Shown piece by piece: positions 43,972 through 52,362 of a DNA stretch of 64,000 nt. The number at the start of each line of letters is the position of its first letter. The stretch's first letter is position 1. This DNA comes from Maribacter spongiicola (GTDB lineage Bacteria > Bacteroidota > Bacteroidia > Flavobacteriales > Flavobacteriaceae), in NCBI RefSeq assembly GCF_004364165.1, contig NZ_SOAY01000011.1, positions 62,001 to 126,000 of the forward strand, written 5' to 3'. The notes below the pieces were generated by a model. It did not search any database. It saw only the letters and a list, made by a program, of their open reading frames with translations, and was not told the DNA's origin. A program made the position numbers and the translations under genes.

Positions 43972-46900
43972 TTACAATTTTAAATTAAATCCAAGTGTAA
44001 ATATTCTAGATTGAGGAACAACCTGACTGTCTACACCCAATGTTAAATTATTACCAGTTACTGAGGAGATGATTTCTGGATCAAAACCTTCATAACCTGT
44101 AATAGTAAGTATGTTAGTACCTTGTATATAAACTCTGAATGAGTCTAATCCAATTTTATCAGCTACTTTATCAGGGAAAGCATAGCCTAATTGAATGTTT
44201 TTAAGACGTAAGTAAGAACCATCTTCAACAAAGTATGAATTTGGTTGCGTTTCACTGTTTTGTATAGAGTTACTTAGTGCAGGCAGGGTAGCATTAGTAT
44301 TTGTTGGTGTCCAAGAATCCAATACTCTTACACTACGATTACCATCAACAAAAGTTGGGAAATCTGTAAATATTTTAGTGTAGTTGTAAATGTCGTTTCC
44401 TTGAGATCCTTGTAAGAACAATGATAAGTCGAATGCTTGGTAGCCTAAATTAAAGTTTACACCATAGGTAAAATCTGGGTGAGGAGAACCAATAAAGGTT
44501 CTGTCATTATCATCAATTACAGTATCACCATTAACATCTCTATATTCAAATCTACCTGCATCTGTAAACCCGATTACTTCTCTACCATAAAAAGAGGAAA
44601 TAGGTTGGCCCACTTGTGTTCTTGAAACAGCACCGCCACGGAAGCTTTCATCACCCACTTGAAATTCACTAATTAAGGATGTTACCTCATTTTTGTAGTG
44701 AGAGAAGTTAATGTCAAAACCATATTTAAGACCATTGGTAGTTTCATCTTTGTAACGTAGGTTAATATCAAAACCTGTATTTTCAACATTACCTAGGTTT
44801 ACATAAGGTGCACCAGCATCAATAGCGGTTGTACTAATTAAGCTGTTGTCTTGCGTAATTAAATCTTTGGTTTTGATGTTGAACCATTCAAAATCTAAAT
44901 TTAATTTATCATTAAAAAAACCTAATTCAATACCAGCGTTAATAGCTTCACTAGTTTCCCATCTTAAATTAGGGTTACCTACAGAAGATAAAATTGCGCC
45001 TGTTGCTATAGAACTTCCATCAATAGCATAATTACCAAGACTTTCGCTAAGGCTAGAAATATTTATAGTAGGGTTGCTAGCTGGTAACGATTGGTTACCC
45101 AATTGACCCCAAGATCCTTTTAATTTAAACCAGCTTAATGCAGAATCTGAGGAAATAAAATCTTCTTTGCTAACTACCCAACCAGCACTAATTGATGGGA
45201 AGGTATCGCTTTTGTTATCTCCAGCAAAACGTGAAGAGGTATCATTACGTAAAGTACCTGTAACGAAATACTTGTCACCATAAGAATATGTAGCTGAACC
45301 AAACAACGAATAAAGTGAGGTTGCAGAATCAAAAGCTTCATTTACTAATGGAATTCCACTACCATTATTTAATAAGTAAAAATCTGGAGTTTCAAATAAG
45401 AAACCAGTACGACTAACTACTTTTCCTTTTATACCATCTTTAACAGATTCAATACCTGCTAAGGCATCAATCTTACTGTTATTAAATGTTTTTTTGTAGT
45501 TTAAAGTATTCGTAAAAGTCCAAGAATAACCATCTTGGTTGCGCTCTGTTAGTGCATTTGTACCTAATGGCTCACTATGCTCTGGATCTAATGCTAGAAA
45601 GCCACGTGTATTAAATGAATTTAATGTTCCACCAAAAGTTGTTTTAAAGGTTAGATTATTCAAAATCTCTGCAGACATGTAAACATCTCCTAAAATTCTA
45701 ATCGTTTTATTGAAATTATCACTTTGTCTACTTAATTGCGCTAATGGACTTCTAGAGTTACCTGTGCCTTGTGCACCGGTGCCCGCAAATCTTCCTTCAT
45801 CATCATATAAAGGTATTAATGGGCTGCTTCTAACAGCTTCTTCATATTGAGCGCCTCCGCCACCTTTAGAATTTGAATATGCGGTACTAAAGTGTTCACC
45901 AATCCTTATTTTATCGCCAATTTTAAATTCAGAGTTTAAACGAATTTGTCCAATTTTATAATCAGTCTCCAATAAGTTACCTGGGTTGTTCAAGAAGTTT
46001 GCAGAAAGATTGTATTTACTGTTTTCTTCGCCATTTGCTACAGAAAAAGCTACACTTTGTATAATTGCAGTTCTAGTAATTGCATCAATCCAATCTGTAC
46101 CATTAGGATTAACAGTTGCAGAAGCTGGACCTCTTGTGATAGGGTCATAAGAAACTACTCTCGTGTAACCATTTAATGAAGAAGGGACTACTGCAGATGA
46201 TCCATTCCCGTATTGTGGATGATCAAAAGCAGTGCCATCATTAGCAGAACTTTGAAACAATACATCTCCTAACTGTTGTGCATTTAAAAACTCTGGAGTA
46301 TTTGCTACTGTAGAAACACCTGTATATGTATCAACAGAAACAATTGGTTTATCCATGTTGTAACCACCACCTTTAGTTGTAATAATTACTACCCCGTTAG
46401 ATGCTCTTGCTCCATAAATAGCAGCAGCACCATCTTTTAAAACGTTCATTTGGTCAATGTCGTTCGGGTTAATACTGTTCAAAACAAATGGGTCATCTGT
46501 TTGTAGACCATCTATAATAAACAAAGGATTGGTATTGTTACTTGTACCAAAACCACGAATGTTGATTTTTGGTGGACTACCTGGTGTTGCATTTTGTACT
46601 ACAGTTACACCACTTACACGACCTTGTAATGCTGAGGCGGCGTTTACAACTGGTGCTTTTGTTGCCTCTGACACATCTACAGATGCTACAGAACCTGTTA
46701 AGTCACCTCTTGTTTGAGTAGAGTAACCTAATACAATAACTTCATCTAAAGCTGCAGCATCTTCAGCTAAAGTTGCATTAACAGTAGATTGACCATTTAC
46801 TGCGATTTGTGTACTTTTAAATCCTATATAGCTAAATACTAATGTAGCACCATCAGATACATTTAAGCTATAGTTACCATCGAAATCTGTTTGTGTACCA

Positions 46901-47139
46901 TTAGTAGTTCCTTTTTCTACGACGTTGGCACCAGGTAATGGTTGGCCAGTGTCATCAAGAACGGTTCCTGTAATTGTAGATTGAAGCGTTTTTACTTCAA
47001 CTTCGTTTGAAGTACTTGTGTTTTCATTTGCTTGAGCCAATTGGGCACTTAAGCAAACAAGCATTGATAAAACTCCAGTCTTAATAAAGGAAGACCTTTT
47101 TCTGGATTTCATCAACGTGTAATCACGTTTTTGATTCAT
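43972..47139 (-). CDS. SusC/RagA family TonB-dependent outer membrane transporter
   Basis: A 1055-residue TonB-linked outer membrane protein. A signal peptide (about 1-38) precedes a carboxypeptidase-regulatory-like domain (about 53-130, ITGTVLDDTGQPLPGANV), a TonB-box-like EVIVLGYSTQ, the plug (RVSGVTVVQ ... SNGVVIITTKGG), and the 22-stranded barrel ending in a phenylalanine-rich strand (IFTLGFNLKL). It imports oligosaccharides or other polymers with SusD using TonB energy. First gene of a two-gene operon; its upstream region carries several dyad sequences. No sigma/anti-sigma pair, HTCS or other SusR-like regulator is adjacent. Confidence 0.95.
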   Translation of the reverse strand: MNQKRDYTLMKSRKRSSFIKTGVLSMLVCLSAQLAQANENTSTSNEVEVKTLQSTITGTVLDDTGQPLPGANVVEKGTTNGTQTDFDGNYSLNVSDGATLVFSYIGFKSTQIAVNGQSTVNATLAEDAAALDEVIVLGYSTQTRGDLTGSVASVDVSEATKAPVVNAASALQGRVSGVTVVQNATPGSPPKINIRGFGTSNNTNPLFIIDGLQTDDPFVLNSINPNDIDQMNVLKDGAAAIYGARASNGVVIITTKGGGYNMDKPIVSVDTYTGVSTVANTPEFLNAQQLGDVLFQSSANDGTAFDHPQYGNGSSAVVPSSLNGYTRVVSYDPITRGPASATVNPNGTDWIDAITRTAIIQSVAFSVANGEENSKYNLSANFLNNPGNLLETDYKIGQIRLNSEFKIGDKIRIGEHFSTAYSNSKGGGGAQYEEAVRSSPLIPLYDDEGRFAGTGAQGTGNSRSPLAQLSRQSDNFNKTIRILGDVYMSAEILNNLTFKTTFGGTLNSFNTRGFLALDPEHSEPLGTNALTERNQDGYSWTFTNTLNYKKTFNNSKIDALAGIESVKDGIKGKVVSRTGFLFETPDFYLLNNGSGIPLVNEAFDSATSLYSLFGSATYSYGDKYFVTGTLRNDTSSRFAGDNKSDTFPSISAGWVVSKEDFISSDSALSWFKLKGSWGQLGNQSLPASNPTINISSLSESLGNYAIDGSSIATGAILSSVGNPNLRWETSEAINAGIELGFFNDKLNLDFEWFNIKTKDLITQDNSLISTTAIDAGAPYVNLGNVENTGFDINLRYKDETTNGLKYGFDINFSHYKNEVTSLISEFQVGDESFRGGAVSRTQVGQPISSFYGREVIGFTDAGRFEYRDVNGDTVIDDNDRTFIGSPHPDFTYGVNFNLGYQAFDLSLFLQGSQGNDIYNYTKIFTDFPTFVDGNRSVRVLDSWTPTNTNATLPALSNSIQNSETQPNSYFVEDGSYLRLKNIQLGYAFPDKVADKIGLDSFRVYIQGTNILTITGYEGFDPEIISSVTGNNLTLGVDSQVVPQSRIFTLGFNLKL

Positions 47140-47536
47140 AATCGTTGTTGTTTGTTAGTTTAAATAAATCGTGTAGAATTTGACTTTTTAAAATTGTTTG
47201 TTGCAATGTTTAAATGTTAAAAAAATCAAAATCTGGTATAATAATAGCAATTTTACTTCAATTACCGATATTTCACTTCTAAAATTTTATGGGTACCGTA
47301 AAATCATTATGGCTTATTGTTATTGTAATAATCTGTATTAATAGGCGTAATTATTGAGTTATCAGCAATTTAGCACTTGTGAAATTTGGAATTTAACACG
47401 TTAAAATTTTAACATTTTCATTTTAAAATGTAAGTAAAAATTCACTTTAATATGTAAATTACAACGTTGTAGTTTTGCAATCATAGCTATTTTCATATGG
47501 TGTAAAATGCTATGAAATTGAAGTTATTTTTTACTT
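47140..47536. promoter_or_regulatory. Regulatory region upstream of susC, rich in dyads
   Basis: About 397 AT-rich bases with no credible gene between the methyltransferase stop and the susC start. It contains TTTAACACGTTAAA (47392-47405), two perfect 12-base palindromes, CATTTTAAAATG (47419-47430) and TACAACGTTGTA (47460-47471), and a longer hairpin with TCATAGC/GCTATGA arms (47481-47515). The hairpin is close to the methyltransferase stop but lacks a U tract. The other dyads are candidate binding sites for control of susCD. Confidence 0.4.
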
Positions 47537-48727
47537 CTAAGGATCTTGAAAAATCTGTAAACACGAAATTATGATTAAATTTTCTTCTATATCTGTAGTG
47601 CAAAAAAGATATATTTCACCGCCATCTTTAATTCCTAATTTTTTTCTGATTTTAATCACCGAATCTGGGAAGTTTCTTGTAGTGATATTTGCCTTAATGA
47701 TACCTTCTTTTTTCAATATTTTTTTAGAATAATCATAAACACCCTCTACCTTGAATATTCGACCAGGGAAAGTAAATAATTGATCTGAGGAATATAAATG
47801 AGAATTGGAATGTAGTTTTCTAAGGTCGAAATGCTCGCTTAATAATTTAAACGCTCCAGATTTTAACAGTGCTGCGTTTGGTTCGTAAATATAATTAAGC
47901 GGCTTAGAATAGTACGATGCACTATTCTGTTCTTCGGTCAAGTAGAATTGAAATTCTTGAACCGAATCTGTTTTATGGTTAAGGGTTTTAATCAATGGTT
48001 CATTTTTAAAATCTTTCTCAATCAACCATAGAATTTCTTTTACATCGTTATTTACGGCTACAATATGTATTTCTTTTACATGTGTCAATTCTTTCAATCC
48101 GCTTTTAAGGTCGAGTAACGGACCAGTTTTAATTAATATATTCGATGATTTCTCTAATAAAAGTTCCATGTTCGTAATAACATTAGGCTCGCAGTCAGAT
48201 AAATAATAAACTTTTTTATTATCCTTATCTCTTCTAGATGGGTCAATGTAGATCCATTCAATAGGGGTGTTAGCTTCTTTTAAGTATTCTAATCCATCAG
48301 TCGCAAGACATTCTATATTGGCAGCGTTTAGTTGTTTAAAGTTATGCTGTGCAATTTTTGATAACTCCTTATTTTTATCCAAATGGACAACATGGTTCAT
48401 TTTTTTGCTAAAGGCAAAAGAGTCTACACCGAACCCAGCAGTTAGATCAATAATCGTAGTACCATGAACTAATGTGGTTTTATAGTTCGCTGTAATTTCT
48501 GAAGATGTTTGCGAAAGATTTAATTTGTTAGGGTAGTAGATGTTAGCTGCGTTAAACCAAGTGGGTAATTTTGTTTTTGCTTTTAATTTCGATTCTATTT
48601 GCTCAACTAGTTCTCTCGAAGAAACCTCAGGAAATTTTGATTTAGATAAAAGGATTTTATGAATATCAGTGTTTAAATTATCATTGATAAACTGCTGTAC
48701 TTCGTAAGCTAGTATTTCAGAATTCAC
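47537..48727 (-). CDS. Class I SAM-dependent methyltransferase, PG_1098-like with THUMP-like domain
   Basis: A 396-residue protein. The central Rossmann methyltransferase domain has motif I DLTAGFGVDSFAFS (residues about 94-107), an acidic ribose-binding HLDKN, and motif IV IYIDPSRRD. The helical N-terminus (1-90) and a C-terminal portion with ITTRNFPDSVIKIRKKLGIKDGGEIYLF match the ferredoxin-like/THUMP-like arrangement of the Porphyromonas PG_1098 family. The substrate is unknown; an RNA base is likely given the THUMP-like part and the position downstream of tsaD and rsmE. It lies 6 bases after the AI-2E family gene. Confidence 0.8.
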   Translation of the reverse strand: MNSEILAYEVQQFINDNLNTDIHKILLSKSKFPEVSSRELVEQIESKLKAKTKLPTWFNAANIYYPNKLNLSQTSSEITANYKTTLVHGTTIIDLTAGFGVDSFAFSKKMNHVVHLDKNKELSKIAQHNFKQLNAANIECLATDGLEYLKEANTPIEWIYIDPSRRDKDNKKVYYLSDCEPNVITNMELLLEKSSNILIKTGPLLDLKSGLKELTHVKEIHIVAVNNDVKEILWLIEKDFKNEPLIKTLNHKTDSVQEFQFYLTEEQNSASYYSKPLNYIYEPNAALLKSGAFKLLSEHFDLRKLHSNSHLYSSDQLFTFPGRIFKVEGVYDYSKKILKKEGIIKANITTRNFPDSVIKIRKKLGIKDGGEIYLFCTTDIEENLIIISCLQIFQDP

Positions 48728-48733
48728 GAATGC

Positions 48734-49831
48734 TTAAAGATTATGGGTCAAAGATTTTACAATTTGATTGTCAGAAAGAAACTCTTTCAGAATAACCTTA
48801 ATAGCCGTGTAACCTGGTACCGCAACTATCATACCTACGGTGCCGAATAATAACCCTGCAATAATAATTACCAAGAAAATCTCTAACGGGTGAGATTTTA
48901 CACTATTAGAAAATATAAATGGCTGAGAGAAAAAGTTGTCTACCAGTTGACCTATTAATAGCCCCAAAAATACATATCCTGTTTTTGGTAATATTACCTC
49001 ACTAAAATCTGAACCTAAATTACTTGTCATGGTCAATGTCAACATAATTACTCCGCCAATTATGGGGCCTATATATGGTATAATATTAAATAGAGCGCAA
49101 AGAAATGCTATTACCACTGCGTTTTCAATGCCAACTATTAACAAGACTATGGTGTAAATAACGAACAGAATGAATATTTGAAGTAATAGACCAACAAAGT
49201 ATCTTGAAAGTAATCCGTTAATTTTACCTATCGAATTTGTTGTGCCTTTCTTTTTGTCTACGGGGACGAATATCAATAAACCATGCTCAAATAATTTGCT
49301 ATCCTTTAAAAAGAAAAAGGAAATGAAAAGTACCGAAAACAGTCCAATACTTGCAGTGCTTAATACATTTAAGAAAGAATTTAAAAAGTTGGGAATAAAC
49401 CCTATATCTAACCCCTGTAGTATGTTCTTCTCTAAACCGGCATCGTCAATGACATCTTCAACTATATGCGAAGAAAGGCCTAGGTAATTGGTGATTTGAT
49501 GGTAAAGTGTATTTAAGCTTGTCTGTAAGTCATCAATATTAAGTAACGACAAATTTTTGCCTTGCTCTGAAATTAATGGTATAAAAAGGGCAACGATACC
49601 TACCAAAACACCGACCATTAATAGCATGGTGATAATTACAGCTAAAATATTCGGTAATTTAATTTTTCTTAAAAAACGAACCAATGGGCTGCCAATTAAT
49701 GCTGTAACAGCTGCTATTGCCAAATAGGCGATTACAGATTGTATGGTGTAAAGAAAATAAAGTAAAAGTGCGATACCTACTATTACACCTATGGCTCTTA
49801 GTATACCTTGCGAAATGGTTTTTGAGGTCAT
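48734..49831 (-). CDS. AI-2E family transporter
   Basis: A 365-residue membrane protein with about eight helices, arranged as pairs at the N-terminus (18-75), a polar region (about 80-145) and a C-terminal group. The signature PYIGPIIGGVIMLTLT and the later LEIFLVIIIAGLLFGTVGMIVAVPGYTAIKV (in about 310-345) are typical of the AI-2E/PerM family, whose members export autoinducer-2 or act as sodium/proton antiporters. The real substrate here is unknown. It is separated from DUF4159 by 3 bases in the tsaD operon. Confidence 0.88.
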   Translation of the reverse strand: MTSKTISQGILRAIGVIVGIALLLYFLYTIQSVIAYLAIAAVTALIGSPLVRFLRKIKLPNILAVIITMLLMVGVLVGIVALFIPLISEQGKNLSLLNIDDLQTSLNTLYHQITNYLGLSSHIVEDVIDDAGLEKNILQGLDIGFIPNFLNSFLNVLSTASIGLFSVLFISFFFLKDSKLFEHGLLIFVPVDKKKGTTNSIGKINGLLSRYFVGLLLQIFILFVIYTIVLLIVGIENAVVIAFLCALFNIIPYIGPIIGGVIMLTLTMTSNLGSDFSEVILPKTGYVFLGLLIGQLVDNFFSQPFIFSNSVKSHPLEIFLVIIIAGLLFGTVGMIVAVPGYTAIKVILKEFLSDNQIVKSLTHNL

Positions 49832-49834
49832 TGA

Positions 49835-50491
49835 TTAATTTTTAAAGACATAAGTTATAATATTAGCTCCCATTTGTAATGCTTTTTCTCTAACCTCTGG
49901 GGTATCATTATGTACAGTTGGGTCTTCCCAACCATCACCTAAATCAGATTCTGAGGTAAATAGTAAAATAATTCTATTATCGTTCACAATGGCAAATGCT
50001 TGAGGTCGCTGTCCGTCATGTTCGTGTATTTTTGGTAATCCCTTTGGAAAAGTATACGCATTCGAAAAAATAGGATGATCAGCGCCTAGTTCTTCTAATG
50101 CGGTATCTGGAAAAAGTCTTTTTATCTCTCGCGTTATATATGGTTTCATGCCATAATTGTCATCAATATGTAAAAAACCACCTGATAATAAATAATTTCT
50201 TAAGTTCTCTAGTTCCTCATCTGAAAAAACCACATTACCATGACCTGTCATATGTAAAAAAGGATATTGAAATATAGAGCTGCTGCCAACTTCAACTGTT
50301 TCTGGCTTGTTATTTAGGGCTGTATCAATGTTATTGTTGCAGTACTTTATTAAGTTCGGTAGGGCAGTGGGGTTTGCATACCAATCGCCACCACCTTGAT
50401 ATTTTAAGATGGCTATTTCTTGAGCATAGACGGACAAACTAGAAAAGGATATAAAAAAGAGGTAAGCAGAAAGGATTATTTTCATATTCAA
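49835..50491 (-). CDS. DUF4159 domain protein, exported
   Basis: A 218-residue protein with a signal peptide (about residues 1-23, VYAQ). The DUF4159 core has GGDWYANPTALPNLIKYCN, the central HMTGHGNVVFSDEELENLRNYLLSGGFLHIDDNYG (residues about 76-110) and a final GANIITYVF. The fold is related to a glutamine-amidotransferase-like/ThuA type; enzymatic activity is not known. In an operon with tsaD and rsmE, where its role is unexplained. Confidence 0.85.
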   Translation of the reverse strand: MNMKIILSAYLFFISFSSLSVYAQEIAILKYQGGGDWYANPTALPNLIKYCNNNIDTALNNKPETVEVGSSSIFQYPFLHMTGHGNVVFSDEELENLRNYLLSGGFLHIDDNYGMKPYITREIKRLFPDTALEELGADHPIFSNAYTFPKGLPKIHEHDGQRPQAFAIVNDNRIILLFTSESDLGDGWEDPTVHNDTPEVREKALQMGANIITYVFKN

Positions 50492-50544
50492 ATCTACAAA
50501 AATCGATTGTGATAAAATGAAGGGATAATTTTTTACGGTTATAA

Positions 50545-51252
50545 TTATCCGTTATTGATAGAGGCTACAATAGTACAGGCTACAATTGCTGCTGTTTCGG
50601 TTCTTAATCTTGTTTTACCCATAGCAACCGGTGCATAGCCATTATCCATCGCCTTTCTAATTTCTTCTGGAGAAAAATCACCTTCAGGACCAATTAATAT
50701 GGTGACATCTTTATCTGCGGCAACTCTTCTTTTTAGCTCGTGACGTTCACTCTCTTCGCAATGTGCAATAAATTGTAGGCCCGATACGGGTTGATCTAGA
50801 AATTCCTTTAAAGTTATTGGTTCGTTTAGTTTGGGTAAGAATGTCTGCAAAGATTGCTTAATTGCAGATTCTAAAACTCTGTACATTCGGTCTAACTTTA
50901 TTACTTTACGTTCAGAGCGATCACAGATTATAGGTGTAATTTCATCTACGCCTATTTCTGTAGCCTTTTCTAAAAACCACTCAAAACGATCATTCATTTT
51001 GGTAGGTGCAACCGCCATATGTAACCAATGCGATTTTGGATGTGTTTTTTTAGATGAGATTAGCTCAACAGCACATTTTTTTATATTATCATCAACTATT
51101 TTAGCTTCAAATAAAATGCCTTCGCCATTGGTGATCCATAATTCATCACCGGTCTTTTTTCTGAGCACTTTTATGATATGCTTGCTTTCATTGCTATCAA
51201 AAGTAAAAGCGGTGTCTTCAGATTTTATATTTGGATTGTAAAAAAGTTGCAT
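50545..51252 (-). CDS. rsmE: 16S rRNA (uracil(1498)-N(3))-methyltransferase
   Basis: RsmE methylates N3 of U1498 of 16S rRNA in the decoding region. The 235-residue SPOUT-family protein has an N-terminal PUA-like barrel (1-70) with ESKHIIKVLRKKTGD and the trefoil-knot AdoMet domain with LIGPEGDFSPEEI and the C-terminal LRTETAAIVA. It starts 16 bases after tsaD. Confidence 0.95.
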   Translation of the reverse strand: MQLFYNPNIKSEDTAFTFDSNESKHIIKVLRKKTGDELWITNGEGILFEAKIVDDNIKKCAVELISSKKTHPKSHWLHMAVAPTKMNDRFEWFLEKATEIGVDEITPIICDRSERKVIKLDRMYRVLESAIKQSLQTFLPKLNEPITLKEFLDQPVSGLQFIAHCEESERHELKRRVAADKDVTILIGPEGDFSPEEIRKAMDNGYAPVAMGKTRLRTETAAIVACTIVASINNG

Positions 51253-51268
51253 TTGTACTTTGTTTGAA

Positions 51269-52297
51269 TTAAGATATTACATACCTAGCTTTTGCCGTTA
51301 CATTTTGTTGAGAGAATTGCTCGTTCTTGTATTTATAATAGCCAACAATACCTATCATGGCGGCATTATCTGTACAATATTCAAATTTGGGTATATAGGT
51401 TTTCCACCCGTATTTGGTTTGTGCTTCGGTCAAAATTTTTCGAATACCTGAATTTGCCGACACTCCGCCACCAATAGCAATTTCTTTTATACCGGTTTGC
51501 TTTACTGCTTTTTTTAGCTTTTTCATCAAAATCGTAATAATAGTATACTGTATTGATGCGCAGATATCTTCTAAGTTGTTCTTAATAAAATCTGGATTCT
51601 CTTTCGTTTGTCGCTGAATGAAATAGAGTATGTTCGTTTTTAATCCGCTGAAACTAAAATCTAAATCTTTTACGTTCGGTATAGTAAATTCAAATTTATG
51701 AGGATCACCGGTTGCAGCATATTTGTCAATTAAAGGTCCGCCAGGGTAGGGCAGACCTAAAATTTTAGCACTCTTATCAAATGCTTCCCCTACGGCATCA
51801 TCTAAAGTTTGTCCAATGATTTTCATATCAAAGTAATCGTTCACTTGAACAATCTGCGTATGACCGCCACTTATGGTCAGTGCTAAAAACGGAAATGAAG
51901 GTGCTTTCATAGTTTCCTCATCAATAAAATGAGCTAAAATATGGGCTTTCATGTGGTTAACTTCGATAAGTGGAATTTGTAAACCTAATGATAAGGATTT
52001 TGCAAACGAGGTACCTACAAGTAAAGAACCCATTAGTCCAGGTCCGCGTGTAAATGCTATGGCTGATAATTGTTTTTTATCGATATTTGCTTTGGCTATG
52101 GCCTGATGAACAACTGGGACGATATTTTGTTGATGCGCTCTTGATGCAAGTTCGGGTACAACCCCACCATATTCGTTATGAATTGCCTGGGTTGCCACAA
52201 CATTACTGAGCACTTTATCGTTCATCAAAACTGCCGCAGAAGTGTCATCACAAGAAGATTCTATTGCAAGTATATAAATTGTTTCGTGATCCAACAT
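51269..52297 (-). CDS. tsaD: tRNA N6-threonylcarbamoyladenosine transferase
   Basis: TsaD transfers the threonylcarbamoyl group to A37 of ANN-decoding tRNAs. From the ATG at 52297 the protein has 342 residues, with LAIESSCDDTSAAV at the N-terminus, TRGPGLMGSLLVG, the metal-binding HMKAH pair and IAIGGGVSANSGIR. An upstream in-frame ATG at 52333 is rejected because the predicted promoter at 52320-52347 overlaps it and the family begins near this ATG. First gene of a five-gene operon with rsmE, DUF4159, AI-2E family and PG_1098-like genes. Confidence 0.96.
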   Translation of the reverse strand: MLDHETIYILAIESSCDDTSAAVLMNDKVLSNVVATQAIHNEYGGVVPELASRAHQQNIVPVVHQAIAKANIDKKQLSAIAFTRGPGLMGSLLVGTSFAKSLSLGLQIPLIEVNHMKAHILAHFIDEETMKAPSFPFLALTISGGHTQIVQVNDYFDMKIIGQTLDDAVGEAFDKSAKILGLPYPGGPLIDKYAATGDPHKFEFTIPNVKDLDFSFSGLKTNILYFIQRQTKENPDFIKNNLEDICASIQYTIITILMKKLKKAVKQTGIKEIAIGGGVSANSGIRKILTEAQTKYGWKTYIPKFEYCTDNAAMIGIVGYYKYKNEQFSQQNVTAKARYVIS

Positions 52298-52319
52298 ATT
52301 TGGAATAAAATTTGAATAA

Positions 52320-52347
52320 CAAAGGTAAAACATAAAGACCTATCAAA
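52320..52347 (-). promoter_or_regulatory. Predicted promoter of the tsaD operon
   Basis: On the minus strand TTTTG is followed after 16 bases by TACCTTTG (52327-52320). A start near 52313 would give a short leader before the tsaD ATG at 52297. The spacing is slightly short for the family. Confidence 0.42.
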
Positions 52348-52362
52348 AAACTGAGAAAAATA

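Noticed and set aside
47470..47477. TAGTTTTG on the plus strand as a promoter
   Set aside because: It matches the -7 pattern, but no rightward gene follows and no -33 box is present; likely chance in AT-rich DNA.
52298..52333. Longer N-terminus for TsaD
   Set aside because: The extra residues are not family-like and overlap the predicted promoter box.
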